From positions 1,379,408 to 1,443,407 of the forward strand of contig NC_012115.1 in NCBI RefSeq assembly GCF_000021725.1: a DNA stretch of 64,000 nt, given 5' to 3'. The DNA is from Nautilia profundicola AmH (GTDB taxonomy: Bacteria > Campylobacterota > Campylobacteria > Campylobacterales > Nautiliaceae). Each line of letters starts with the position of its first letter. Within the stretch, counting starts at the first letter, position 1. The notes below the pieces were generated by a model. It saw only the letters and a list, made by a program, of their open reading frames with translations. It had not been told where the DNA came from and ran no database searches. Below are positions 54,485 through 63,674 of this stretch, piece after piece. The translations under genes and the position numbers were made by a program.

Positions 54485-56045
54485 TCAAGCTGCAGCGTAT
54501 GTAATCGCTCTTTTTTCCCTTATTACATTAACCTTAATCTCTCCAGGGAAGCTCACTTCTTCTTCTATTCTTTTTGCAATATCTCTTGCCATTAAAACCG
54601 CCTCATCGTCATTTACCAAATCAGCTTCGACAATTACCCTTATTTCTCTACCGGCATTAAGCGCATAGGCGTTTATTACACCGATATAGCTTTTTGCAAT
54701 ATTTTCAAGGGCTTCCACTCTTTTTAAGAAAGCTTCCAATACTTCTCTTCTTGCACCAGGTCTTGCAGCACTGAGCGCATCCGCCGCACAAACAGCCGCT
54801 GATTCTATACTTGTAGGTTCAACATGTCCGTGGTGTGCTTTAATTGCATTTAATACTACTTCCGGTTCTTTGTATCTTTTACATAAATCATATCCGAGTG
54901 TAACGTGATCTCCTCCAAAATCATGAGTTAACGCTTTTCCTATATCATGAAGAAGTCCCGCTCTTTTGGCAAGCAATTCATCTCCTCCCATTTCCGCAGC
55001 CATTATTCCTGCAAGATGAGCCACTTCAAGAGAATGCGCGAGCGCATTTTGTCCGTAACTTGCTCTATATCTCAGTCTTCCGATTAATTTTACTATTTCA
55101 GGGTGAATTCCTGCATTTGAAAGTCCTAAATCAATCAATATCTCTTCACCTTCTTTTGTAACTTTTTCTTCAAATTCTTGAGTTACTTTTTCATAAATCT
55201 CTTCAATTCTCGCCGGCTGGATTCTACCGTCCTCAACCAGTCTTTTAATAGTTTCAACTGCTATCTGACGTCTGTATATATTAAAACTACTTACCGTTAC
55301 GGCACCAGGTGTATCATCTATTATTATGTCACAGCCCGTAACCATTTCAAGTGTTTTAACGTTTTTACCCTCTTTTCCGATAATTCTACCTTTCATTTCA
55401 TCATCACCTATAGGTACAACATTAATAAGTCTCTCACCTGCAAAATCTCCCGCATATCTTGTAGTTGCCTGAGCAATTACAAATTCCGCTTTTCTTTTGG
55501 CGTCATTTTCCGCTTCTTTTTAAAATTTTTCTTGTTAAATGGGCAATTTCATCACGTAACTCTTCTTCGGTTTTTTTAAGAAGCATCTCTTTTGCCTCTT
55601 CTTTTGTAAATCCTGCTCCGTTTTCAAGTATCTTTTGAGCTTCTTGAAGTTTTTGTCTGTATTGATCTTTTAATTTTTCTATTACTTCTCTTTCTTTACT
55701 TATCGCATCTATTCTTTTTTGAAGTTCCTCGTCTTTTTTCATATGTTTTTCAATTAAATTTTCAATCTCTTCTTCTTTTTTTAGAATTTCATTTAATTTA
55801 TTTTCGTATTCCTGTTTGAGTTTCATTTCTTGAAGCTCATAAGAGTTTTTTGCTTCAAGCTCCATTTCTTTAGCTTTGGTTTTAGTGTTTTCAAGTAAAA
55901 TCTCAGCTTCATGCTCAATAGCTTTTGCTTTAGCTTTTGCCTGTTCTACGTATATTTCATACTTTGCCGCATCCATTTTTTTTGCGATAATAAATCCCGC
56001 GAGAGCGGATAATATCATAACGGCTAAAATTATTAAAACTGTCAT
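54485..56045 (-). pseudogene. rny: Ribonuclease Y, interrupted by a one-base frameshift
   Basis: RNase Y is a membrane-anchored endoribonuclease that starts mRNA decay. The 5' part (56045-55503, 180 aa) holds the membrane helix and long coiled coil. The 3' part (whose frame is open up to just past 55502, first ATG at 55396) holds the KH domain (GRIIGKEGKNVKTLE) and the HD domain (LLHDIGKALTHD). The frames join if one T is removed from the T5 run at 55517-55521 (A5 in the mRNA), giving KILKEAENDAKRKAEF, as the family expects, and a normal length near 519 aa. It may be a sequencing error, a true mutation or a slippage site. Everything else in both halves looks intact. Confidence 0.85.
55517..55521 (-). 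other. Frameshift site in rny (A5 run in the mRNA)
   Basis: The run follows TTTT in the message (TTTTAAAAAG). With four A residues the frame is continuous; with five the 5' frame stops after KRSGK. The 3' frame has a TAA two codons upstream of the junction, so it cannot extend back. Confidence 0.75.
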
Positions 56046-56571
56046 TTTTACTCCTTTTATAAATATTAAAGCTTATATATTCATCAGCACGAACATCATG
56101 TTTTTGAGTCAAAACATTTTTGGAAAAACATGGTTTCAGTTGCACAAATACCACTTTAGGCCTATAACCGAGTTTATCAAAAAACCTGTCATACATCCCT
56201 TTTCCAAATCCAATACGCCTAAATGTCAAATCTATTCCGACAATTGGAACAATAGCCAAATCAATCTTAATACGAGTTTTTTGCTTATTGTCAGGTTCAA
56301 GTATTGAAAATTTCTTTTTAATAAGTGGTAATTGATATTTTACCATCTTAAAGCTTAAATCCTCCATAAATGGCACAAAAATATTCTTTTTTTCGCGTCT
56401 TAGCTTTTTCAAAACCCAGTGAATATCGACTTCCGTATCCATTGGAATAAAAAAAAGTATATTTTTATGGTGCTTACACAATTTATAAAGTTGCCACCCA
56501 ATTTTTTTTGAATAATAATATTTATTATGTTTGTTCATATTAAAACATATTTTTCTAAACTCGTTTTTCAT
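55957..56571 (-). CDS. 5-formyltetrahydrofolate cyclo-ligase family protein
   Basis: The enzyme returns 5-formyl-THF to the folate pool as 5,10-methenyl-THF. The 204-aa protein has the ATP-binding pattern PIVGIDLTFRRIGFGKGMYDRFF and the N-terminal NILFFIPMDTEVD. It overlaps rny by 89 bp; about 30 C-terminal residues after DEYISFNIYK look unrelated to the family, as if the original stop codon was lost and the frame now runs into the rny 5' end. The true gene probably ended near 56050. Confidence 0.8.
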   Translation of the reverse strand: MKNEFRKICFNMNKHNKYYYSKKIGWQLYKLCKHHKNILFFIPMDTEVDIHWVLKKLRREKKNIFVPFMEDLSFKMVKYQLPLIKKKFSILEPDNKQKTRIKIDLAIVPIVGIDLTFRRIGFGKGMYDRFFDKLGYRPKVVFVQLKPCFSKNVLTQKHDVRADEYISFNIYKRSKNDSFNNFSRYDIIRSRGIYYRKKNGCGKV

Positions 56572-56667
56572 TTATATTTTCCTCCGCTGCAAATTAACCT
56601 CTTTTCCTTTTTTTCAACCCATCTACTTCAGAGTTAATTTTGATAAAATTACGAAAAAGGAGTTTAT

Positions 56668-57084
56668 TTGAGATATATTTTAACATTTATTTTAATAATT
56701 TTTTTTAGCGGATGTTCTAAAAACAGCAAACCCGATGAAAATCATATAACTAAAGAAAACAACTTAACAATCCAAAAAAGTATTAATAAAGACAATGTCA
56801 CAATTATACATTTTGATAATTTCGTCTTGAAATTTAAAAACAATGAACTTGTTTACCCTGAAAATAAAACCGTTATTTTATTTGATAATAATAACTCATA
56901 TTCAAAAGCTCAAGAAATGGTTCTAAAAAAATTAAACATTAAATACTATAAAACAAATGCGCCTTATTTAGAAAAATATTTTAATATCAATAATTATCCG
57001 ACAATTGTCGTTTTAGACAAAAACAAAACAGTAAAATATGAAAACTTTACACCATACGAAATTTTAAAAGCTGAAGGATTTTAA
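56668..57084 (+). CDS. Thioredoxin-like lipoprotein without CXXC
   Basis: A 138-aa protein from a TTG start (AAAAGGAG site). The signal peptide ends in a lipobox (IIFFSGC), so it is a lipoprotein. The mature part reads like a thioredoxin fold: NKTVILFDNNNSYSKAQEMV where CXXC would be, then NNYPTIVVLDKN with the cis-proline. Related genes commonly precede ftsY in Campylobacterota. Its active cysteines are missing, so oxidoreductase activity is unlikely. It lies directly before ftsY. Confidence 0.7.
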   Translation: MRYILTFILIIFFSGCSKNSKPDENHITKENNLTIQKSINKDNVTIIHFDNFVLKFKNNELVYPENKTVILFDNNNSYSKAQEMVLKKLNIKYYKTNAPYLEKYFNINNYPTIVVLDKNKTVKYENFTPYEILKAEGF

Positions 57085-57954
57085 ATGCTTGGATTTATAA
57101 AAAAAGGGCTTAATAAAACAAAAGAGGCCTTAAAAAGTGTCGTTGGAAGCGAAAAAAAAGAAAAATTACCGAAAGATTTAATAGAAGAAGCTCTTTTAGA
57201 AGCGGATATGGATTATGATTTAGTAGAAAAAATAATAAATCGCCTTCCTGAAGAAGTAACTAAAGAAAAACTTAAAAAAGAACTTGCTTGGGTATTTAGC
57301 GTTCCGAAAAACGATATAGAAATTAACGATAAACCATTTACTTTTTTAATAATAGGAGTCAACGGAGCAGGTAAAACAACTACTATAGCCAAACTCGCAC
57401 ATAAATTTAAAAGTGAAGGTAAAAGTGTTATATTAGGAGCTGCCGATACATTCAGAGCAGCTGCAATCGAACAGCTTACGAAATGGGCTGAAATACTTGA
57501 CGTTCCTATAGTGAAGACAAAACAGGGACACGACCCTGCAGCCGTAACATACGACACCATTGCAAGTGCAAAAGCAAAAGGTATAGACATTGCTATTATA
57601 GATACGGCAGGAAGACTGCATAATAAAGTAAACCTACAAAACGAACTTAAAAAAATAGTAAACGTTGCAAAAAAAGCTTATGAAAACGCACCTCATAAAA
57701 TAGTTTTAATAATTGACGGAACACAAGGCAGCAGTGCTATAAACCAGGCAAAAGTATTTAAAGAAATCGTGGGCGTGGACGGTGTAATTATCACCAAACT
57801 CGACGGAACTGCAAAAGGTGGAAGCATATTTACCATAGGACATGAACTGCAGCTTCCGATTCTTTTTGTAGGTGTGGGTGAAAAACCGGAAGATTTGGTC
57901 AAATTTGATAAAAATGAATTTATTGAAGGAATTTTAGAGGGTCTTTATGACTAA
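57085..57954 (+). CDS. ftsY: SRP receptor FtsY
   Basis: FtsY docks SRP-ribosome complexes at the membrane. The 289-aa NG-domain GTPase has GVNGAGKTTTIAKLAHKF, DTFRAAAIEQL, DTAGRLHNK, and TKLDGTAKGG. The acidic A domain of E. coli is absent, as in other short FtsY proteins. It overlaps the next gene by 8 bp and follows the lipoprotein stop directly. Confidence 0.96.
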   Translation: MLGFIKKGLNKTKEALKSVVGSEKKEKLPKDLIEEALLEADMDYDLVEKIINRLPEEVTKEKLKKELAWVFSVPKNDIEINDKPFTFLIIGVNGAGKTTTIAKLAHKFKSEGKSVILGAADTFRAAAIEQLTKWAEILDVPIVKTKQGHDPAAVTYDTIASAKAKGIDIAIIDTAGRLHNKVNLQNELKKIVNVAKKAYENAPHKIVLIIDGTQGSSAINQAKVFKEIVGVDGVIITKLDGTAKGGSIFTIGHELQLPILFVGVGEKPEDLVKFDKNEFIEGILEGLYD

Positions 57955-58192
57955 TATCATTTTTTATTTCGGTTCTGTTATTATCATTTTTGCTTTTATA
58001 GGGTTATTAATACTAAAATTTAAAGATGAAGACAACATAGATTTAAATAAACACAAATGGATCATAATATTATATATTCTACTTCTAATCAGTGCTATTA
58101 TCACATGGAGAATCATCTATCTTTTATTAATATCAAGCACACAAGAAATAATTAACTATAACCAAAACATACAAAGAGTAATAAATGGCTAA
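57947..58192 (+). CDS. Small two-helix membrane protein
   Basis: An 81-aa protein with two hydrophobic helices (IIFYFGSVIIIFAFIGLLIL and WIIILYILLLISAIITW) and short charged loops. It overlaps ftsY and radA by 8 bp each, so it is probably translated. The function is unknown. Confidence 0.65.
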   Translation: MTNIIFYFGSVIIIFAFIGLLILKFKDEDNIDLNKHKWIIILYILLLISAIITWRIIYLLLISSTQEIINYNQNIQRVING

Positions 58193-59489
58193 GAAAAAAA
58201 CTGTTTACGAATGTATTGAATGCGGATATAAAAGCGCTAAATGGATGGGTAAATGCCCCGCATGTGGCAGCTGGGAAAGTTTTGTGGAGGTAAAAGAGGA
58301 AAAATCTTCTTCAAAACCATCTTCCAAAAAAGCAAAAGTTTTAAAATTCGAAGAAATAGAAAAAGAAGAAATTGAAAGATTCAGCTCAGGTGACAGTGAA
58401 CTTGACCTTGTTTTAGGGGGAGGAATCGTTCCCGGCAGCCTTGTGCTAATCGGAGGAAGTCCGGGAGTCGGAAAATCCACCCTTATGATGAAACTTGCAG
58501 GAAATATTGATAAAAAAGTTCTATATGTTGCAGGTGAGGAAAGTCCGGGACAAATTAAAATACGTGCGGAGAGACTCGGAATTAAAAACAAAGATCTTTT
58601 CTTAATGCCAGAAATAGTTGTGGAAAATATACTTGAAGAAATTAACAAAGGTTACGATTTAGTAATTATTGATTCAATTCAGACAATTTATTCAGAAAAT
58701 TTACAATCAGCCCCGGGTAGTGTTTCTCAGGTCAGAGAAGCGACTTTTGAACTGATGAGGATTGCAAAAGAAAGTAAAACACCTGTTTTTATAATCGGAC
58801 ACATTACGAAAGAAGGCTCAATCGCTGGTCCCAGAGTACTTGAACATATGGTTGACACCGTATTATATTTTGAAGGAGACGCCAGCAGGGAGCTCAGAAT
58901 CCTTAGGAGTTTTAAAAACAGATTCGGTTCAACAAGTGAGATAGGCATTTTTGAAATGACAAAACAGGGACTAATCAGTGCTAAAAACAAATCTTTTTTC
59001 AGCAAAAAAGCACTCCCTGGGAGTGCAATCACAGTTGTTTTGGAAGGAACAAGACCTATTGTTTTAGAAGTTCAGGCTCTTGTGAGCGAGAGTTATTCCA
59101 TTCCAAAAAGAAGCGCTACAGGATTCGATTTGGCAAGACTTAATATGATTTTGGCCCTGCTTGAAAAAAAACTAAATCTACCTTTTAACCAATACGACGT
59201 ATTTATAAACGTGACAGGCGGAATTAAAATAAACGAACCCGCAGCGGATTTGGCAGTAATAGCGGCTATTGTAAGCAGTTTTAGGGATAGAAAAATAAGT
59301 AAAGAAAGCGTATTTATAGGAGAAGTGAGTTTAGTTGGAGACATCAGGGAAGTGCCGGGGCTTGACCAAAGAGTCAAAGAAGCGGCAAACCTTGGTTTTT
59401 CAAAGGCAATAGTACCAAGCAAACCTATAGAAGAGCCTATTAAATGTTATGAAGTCAAGGAAGTGGAAAAATTACTTGAGTGGATGTGA
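58185..59489 (+). CDS. radA: DNA repair protein RadA
   Basis: RadA (Sms) is a RecA-like helicase that helps branch migration in recombination. The 434-aa protein has an N-terminal zinc finger (CIECGYKSAKWMGKCPACGSW), Walker A GGSPGVGKSTL, the RadA-specific motif KNRFGST and a C-terminal Lon-like domain (VTGGIKINEPAADLAV). It ends in an 18-bp tail-to-tail overlap with the bactofilin gene. Confidence 0.96.
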   Translation: MAKKKTVYECIECGYKSAKWMGKCPACGSWESFVEVKEEKSSSKPSSKKAKVLKFEEIEKEEIERFSSGDSELDLVLGGGIVPGSLVLIGGSPGVGKSTLMMKLAGNIDKKVLYVAGEESPGQIKIRAERLGIKNKDLFLMPEIVVENILEEINKGYDLVIIDSIQTIYSENLQSAPGSVSQVREATFELMRIAKESKTPVFIIGHITKEGSIAGPRVLEHMVDTVLYFEGDASRELRILRSFKNRFGSTSEIGIFEMTKQGLISAKNKSFFSKKALPGSAITVVLEGTRPIVLEVQALVSESYSIPKRSATGFDLARLNMILALLEKKLNLPFNQYDVFINVTGGIKINEPAADLAVIAAIVSSFRDRKISKESVFIGEVSLVGDIREVPGLDQRVKEAANLGFSKAIVPSKPIEEPIKCYEVKEVEKLLEWM

Positions 59490-59852
59490 TTTTTCTTCTT
59501 TTTTACCTCTTTTTTTACAGTTTCCTTCAAAAATAGCACCTTCTTCTATTATAAGGTTTGTAACAACGATATCACCGTTTAAAACACCGTTTTTTAATAT
59601 CTCAATATTTTCGCATTCAGCTTTTCCGATAAATTTTCCTTTAACTACAAGCTTTTTAGCGTATATTTCTCCGTCAACCACTCCGTGTTTTCCGATTGAT
59701 ACAAGAACTTTTGATTCAATTTTACCTTTCACCTCACCGTCAATATGAATGTTGGACTCTAAAATCAAATTACCGATTATTTTGGCTTTTGATGAAATTA
59801 TTGTGGTTTCTTTTGCATTAACGCCTGTATCGCCTTTATCAAAGACTCCCAT
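59472..59852 (-). CDS. Bactofilin family protein
   Basis: Bactofilins form nucleotide-free filaments that place cell-wall enzymes. The 126-aa product is mostly the right-handed beta-helix domain (KAKIIGNLILESNIHIDGEVKGKIES, HGVVDGEIYAKKLVVKGKFIGKAECENIEI). It overlaps the M23 peptidase gene by 55 bp. The pairing with an M23 peptidase is the same as the csd1-ccmA arrangement that sets helical shape in Helicobacter, so a cell-shape role is likely. Confidence 0.9.
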   Translation of the reverse strand: MGVFDKGDTGVNAKETTIISSKAKIIGNLILESNIHIDGEVKGKIESKVLVSIGKHGVVDGEIYAKKLVVKGKFIGKAECENIEILKNGVLNGDIVVTNLIIEEGAIFEGNCKKRGKKEEKSHPLK

Positions 59853-60700
59853 GGTACATTCCTTTCTTTTTTAAATATCTTAAATAAATTCTGTGCATTC
59901 CAATTAATAAAATAAATTGGGTTTAGCGGTTTATTATTATATCTTATTTCATAATGTAAATGTTGACCGGTACTAAGTCCACTGTTTCCCATATATCCGA
60001 CAATTTGTCCTTTTTTTACGAACTGACCTTTTTTAACCTTTATATTTTTTCTCAGATGCGCGTAAAAAGTGACAAAACCGAATGCATTTACCATTTTAAC
60101 AACATATCCGTATCCGTACGGATTAAGCCCTGCACCCACTACTATACCGTTAGCAGTAGCATAAATAGGAATCGTACCCCTACCTTTTATATCAATTCCC
60201 GGATGAAACTCTCTTTTTTTAAGTATGGGATGTATTCTCCATCCAAACTTACTACTTATAAGCAGTCTTTTAACCGGCTTTCCGTTTGGTACCGATGCGA
60301 GAAGCGCGTTTATAGTGTCTTTGGAGAGGTTTTTTATATCAATATTTGAAATAAACACATCTCCCTTTAATCCCATTTTTGTTTCAAGTTCATCAATTTT
60401 TTCACTTAGTTTATTAAGTTTTGCTTCTTTGTTAAGTAATTCGTTTTGCGCAAGTTCTATTTGGGAGTTAAGTTTAGTGAGTTTTTGATTTAACATCATA
60501 ACTTTTTGATTTAAGATTGTTTTTTGAATAGAAATTTGTTTAACTTCTTTTTGTAAATATTTAATGTACAAAAAGCCAAAAACAAGTACTGATACGATAA
60601 ACAAAAAAAGGAATATCAATATTTTTTTAATTATCTTATGAACGGAATAATGTTTTGAACCATCAACAGTCGTAACTGTTATAATATATTTATTTTTCAA
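59798..60700 (-). CDS. M23-family metallopeptidase (peptidoglycan endopeptidase)
   Basis: A 300-aa envelope endopeptidase. It has an N-terminal membrane helix (about 25-48), a coiled coil (50-110) and an LytM/M23 domain. The zinc ligands are H166 and D170 in HPGIDIKG and H249 in GQHLHYEIRYN, with helper histidines at 215 and 247, so it should be active. It is similar in form to Csd1 of Helicobacter. It overlaps the bactofilin gene and probably works with it on cell shape. Confidence 0.9.
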   Translation of the reverse strand: MKNKYIITVTTVDGSKHYSVHKIIKKILIFLFLFIVSVLVFGFLYIKYLQKEVKQISIQKTILNQKVMMLNQKLTKLNSQIELAQNELLNKEAKLNKLSEKIDELETKMGLKGDVFISNIDIKNLSKDTINALLASVPNGKPVKRLLISSKFGWRIHPILKKREFHPGIDIKGRGTIPIYATANGIVVGAGLNPYGYGYVVKMVNAFGFVTFYAHLRKNIKVKKGQFVKKGQIVGYMGNSGLSTGQHLHYEIRYNNKPLNPIYFINWNAQNLFKIFKKERNVPWESLIKAIQALMQKKPQ

Positions 60701-60703
60701 TTT

Positions 60704-61519
60704 TTATTTTGCCTTTTGGTTGTAATATTCTTCAAGTAATTCGAAAGATTCTTTTACTCTTGTAAATTTTTTAGCATAAATTTTCTGAATAAGCTCAGGT
60801 TTTTGCCTGTGCAAATCCGGATGGTATTTTTTTGCAAGGCGCCTGTACTCTTTTTTAATTTTATCAAATTCATAAATAGTGGAAACACCAAATAACTCCA
60901 ATGCGTTTCTGACTTTATTTAAATATTCTTTCAACGACCCTTCTACACTAAAGTTTTTGGTATAAGAAAACTCGTTTTCATCAATATTAAACACAATTTT
61001 ATAACCCATAATAGAATGCTTTGAAGCTAAAGCGCTTACTATTCTTTGAGATTCTTCATTAAACGTTACAACCAGCCTTTCGTTATTCATATCTATCAAA
61101 TCAAATAAAAAAAGACCTTTAATATAATTAAACACCGGAGGTTTTGGATTTGCAAACAGTATTTCAAATTCTTTGCTTGAAAGCTTTCTAATCGTAATAT
61201 AAATGGCTTTTTCATCAAAAGTAACCGAATATTTTTTAATTTTGATAATTAAGTCTTTTTTATAATTCAAAAGAAGTTTATGTAGTAAATTCTCATCCTC
61301 GCCTTTTTGTTTTTTATACATATTGGCAATTGCCTGCAGCAATAGCTTATGTTTTCTTATGTTTTTTTTGTCAAAAAAAATTTTATACTGATTATCGTTT
61401 ATTTCAAGCTTATTAAAAGAAAGTCTTATAAACTCTATAAAACCTTTGATTTTAAATCTCGAATCTATAACAACTTCAATATTTTCCCCAATATTTATAT
61501 CAAATACCTTATCCGTCAT
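60704..61519 (-). CDS. J-domain protein with C-terminal DnaJ domain
   Basis: A 271-aa protein whose J domain is at the C-terminus (about 212-271) with the HPD motif at 233-235 in YRRLAKKYHPDLHRQ. It should stimulate DnaK. The N-terminal 200 residues are of no family known to me. It is not the canonical DnaJ, which has an N-terminal J domain and zinc fingers. Genes of this kind (DnaJ-like adhesion or stress proteins) occur in Campylobacterota. It overlaps the methyltransferase gene by 11 bp. Confidence 0.82.
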   Translation of the reverse strand: MTDKVFDINIGENIEVVIDSRFKIKGFIEFIRLSFNKLEINDNQYKIFFDKKNIRKHKLLLQAIANMYKKQKGEDENLLHKLLLNYKKDLIIKIKKYSVTFDEKAIYITIRKLSSKEFEILFANPKPPVFNYIKGLFLFDLIDMNNERLVVTFNEESQRIVSALASKHSIMGYKIVFNIDENEFSYTKNFSVEGSLKEYLNKVRNALELFGVSTIYEFDKIKKEYRRLAKKYHPDLHRQKPELIQKIYAKKFTRVKESFELLEEYYNQKAK

Positions 61520-62234
61520 CTCTCTTCGCTATAATTAAAGTGGCGATGGGAAATATAAGTTTTTGCTTTTTAACAATACTAAATCCTTTTAAATTATTCA
61601 ATATTTTGTTTTCATCCAGTGAAGTTATACTTTTTCCCAGCAATTTATATTCCTCTTTCATACCGAGCATCATACCGGCTATTACAGGAACTATTTTATT
61701 CATATACCATAATATGAGTTTTGATATTATGCTATCGTTTTTTACCATTTCCACAACAGCAAAATATCCCCCTGGTTTTATATGTTTTTTTAAATTTTCC
61801 ATACCTTTTTCTAAATCGTCAAAATTCCTCAAAGCCATAAATGCGGTAATTATGTCAGCTTTTTCATGAAGTATTGCATCTTCAGCCGTATCCTGAATAA
61901 TAATAATCTCTTTTTGATTTTTTTTAAGTTTTATATGTGGACATTGTTCAAATATAACTTCAAAATCCTCTTTTTTATACCCCATCTTCTGGAATTTCTC
62001 AACGATAACCCTTACCATTTCGGCACTCGGTTCTATTAAATACATTTTATTAAAATCAAGTGCCCTGGCCATTTCTCCTGTTGCACTTGCTACGTCTATT
62101 AACGTTCCGTTTTTTATGTATTTTTTTATTTCACGTACAAACATCCATCTCCAAAGTTCCTCTATCCCGAAACTTACGACTTTTGTGGCAAAATCATATC
62201 TTTTTGCAAGCTTATCATATATTTTTATATCCAT
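61509..62234 (-). CDS. ubiE: UbiE/MenG-like quinone methyltransferase
   Basis: A 241-aa methyltransferase that probably methylates demethylmenaquinone, the last step of menaquinone synthesis. It has IYDKLAKRYDFATKVVSFG, LIDVASATGEMARAL (SAM motif I, unusual ASATG in place of GTG), ITAFMALRNFDDLEKGM, typical of UbiE (FGLRN), and KPGGYFAVVEM. ATG 62234 is chosen, one base after the ribD stop, with GGGAG upstream; an earlier ATG would add six residues inside ribD. Confidence 0.8.
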   Translation of the reverse strand: MDIKIYDKLAKRYDFATKVVSFGIEELWRWMFVREIKKYIKNGTLIDVASATGEMARALDFNKMYLIEPSAEMVRVIVEKFQKMGYKKEDFEVIFEQCPHIKLKKNQKEIIIIQDTAEDAILHEKADIITAFMALRNFDDLEKGMENLKKHIKPGGYFAVVEMVKNDSIISKLILWYMNKIVPVIAGMMLGMKEEYKLLGKSITSLDENKILNNLKGFSIVKKQKLIFPIATLIIAKRDDG

Positions 62235-62235
62235 A

Positions 62236-63228
62236 TTATCTCCCGAAAACAATTAAATCACTACTCTGATTTGTATGTAATATTTCAAATTCATCTTCAC
62301 TTCTGAAATTAAATCTATTCGCAAATTTTGGGCTTACTATAAACACTTTCCAATCAACCATATGTTTTATTTCATTATAAAGTCTTTCTCCTCCCTCGAT
62401 CATTATAAATTTATAATCTTCCAGTTTTTCCAAACTATCTTCGATAAACACTTTTCTATTTTTAACGTTAAAAAGCGGAATATCTCTTTCAATTCCGTCA
62501 TTTTTGGAGTATATCAATACATCCGGGGCTTTACCGTTTACTCTTCTGGCGTCAAGGGTAGGTCTGTCTATTCTTACAGTGTTTCCACCTATTACGAGCA
62601 AATCAATCTTATCTCTTATATTATGTACCCAATCAAGCGATTCATCGGAACTTATATATCCTCCCGTAATTGCTCCATTCATCGTAAGAGCCAGTTTATA
62701 AAACACAAACCTATTTTGCCATTTTATAAACGGCTCTATCAGATGAAAGCATCTTTTATCATTTAAAATCTTAACATCAATACCGGAATTTTTAAGTATT
62801 TCCACCCCTCCGCCGTGTCCTTTTATTGGATCCGGCCAACCGATGCTCACGCTTTTTGGTTTTAATTCTTTTAAAAGATACGCACAAGAAGGTGTTTTTC
62901 CTTCGTGTGCACACGGCTCAAGTGTTACATATACGTTTGCGTCGTTAAAAAATCCGTTATGATGTTTTTTTAAATACTCATGTATTTCTTTTGAAGTATA
63001 AAGTTCAGGTGCATCATGAAAAGCCCTATACGCCTCCCAAAGTGCATGCACCTCCGCATGCGGCTCACCCGCTTTTTTATGAACACCTGTAAATATTTGA
63101 TTCTTAACGATTACAGCGGCTCCGACCGCCGGGTTAGGATAAGTCAGAAACTGATATTTCCACGCTTCGTTTATAATTAGATCAAAAACATATCCCCATT
63201 TCTCAATTCTCAATTGTGCATTCTCCAT
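62236..63228 (-). CDS. ribD: Bifunctional riboflavin biosynthesis protein RibD
   Basis: RibD deaminates and then reduces the pyrimidine intermediate of riboflavin synthesis. The 330-aa protein has the zinc deaminase motifs GEPHAEVHAL and VTLEPCAHEGKTPSCAYLL, then a reductase domain (KLALTMNGAIT, DLLVIGGNTVRIDRPTLDAR). It is shorter than usual in the reductase half (about 360 aa in E. coli). The ATG overlaps the rimP stop (TAATG). The first residues MENAQLRIEKW are encoded by a copy of the GAGAATT repeat. Confidence 0.93.
   Translation of the reverse strand: MENAQLRIEKWGYVFDLIINEAWKYQFLTYPNPAVGAAVIVKNQIFTGVHKKAGEPHAEVHALWEAYRAFHDAPELYTSKEIHEYLKKHHNGFFNDANVYVTLEPCAHEGKTPSCAYLLKELKPKSVSIGWPDPIKGHGGGVEILKNSGIDVKILNDKRCFHLIEPFIKWQNRFVFYKLALTMNGAITGGYISSDESLDWVHNIRDKIDLLVIGGNTVRIDRPTLDARRVNGKAPDVLIYSKNDGIERDIPLFNVKNRKVFIEDSLEKLEDYKFIMIEGGERLYNEIKHMVDWKVFIVSPKFANRFNFRSEDEFEILHTNQSSDLIVFGR
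63201..63228 (-). repeat. GAGAATT dispersed repeat at the ribD start
   Basis: On the minus strand ATGGAGAATGCACAATTGAG then AATTGAGA, containing the 13-mer TTGAGAATTGAGA found twice at folC. It forms the start codon and N-terminal codons of ribD. Confidence 0.6.
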
Positions 63229-63674
63229 TATTCTTCGTATTTATATGTATTCCACTCGATATAAGTTTTAGCTTTTTTGATATCGTCAAAGTTTACTTTT
63301 TCTTTTCCTATCTCGGCCACGTTGTCGATAAAACTTTTCAGCTCACCTTTTAGTTTTGTTCCGTCGTTGGTAGTTACTTTTACTTTTTCCCCTATACTTT
63401 TTTCAAAATGTTCAGGCTTAGTAAGTTTTCTTTCAAGTCCGGGTGAACTCACTTCAAGGAAATATTTTCCTTCAACCGGGTCTTCTATATCGAAAATAGG
63501 AGAGATTAAATTATTTATTTTAGCGCAGTCATTAAGGCTTACACCACCAGGCTTGGTAATATATACCCTAAAATATTTATGCCCTCCTTCTTCGCTAAGT
63601 TCAATATCATATAAATCGCATCCATTATCTTCAACGATGTTTTTAATAATATCGTTTAATTCGCTTCTGTTCAT
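63228..63674 (-). CDS. rimP: Ribosome maturation factor RimP
   Basis: RimP helps assemble the 30S subunit. The 148-aa protein has an N-terminal domain with YDIELSEEGGHKYFRVYI and YFLEVSSPGLERKLTKPEHFE, the family signature. TATAAT boxes on the minus strand near 63695-63720 are likely promoter elements. It leads the rimP-ribD-ubiE-like-J protein-M23-bactofilin run. Confidence 0.95.
   Translation of the reverse strand: MNRSELNDIIKNIVEDNGCDLYDIELSEEGGHKYFRVYITKPGGVSLNDCAKINNLISPIFDIEDPVEGKYFLEVSSPGLERKLTKPEHFEKSIGEKVKVTTNDGTKLKGELKSFIDNVAEIGKEKVNFDDIKKAKTYIEWNTYKYEE

Noticed and set aside
54485-56045. Programmed ribosomal frameshift in rny
   Set aside because: The needed shift is +1 (or loss of one A) at a short A5 run, without a typical slippery heptamer and structure; error or mutation is simpler, so it is kept only as a possibility.
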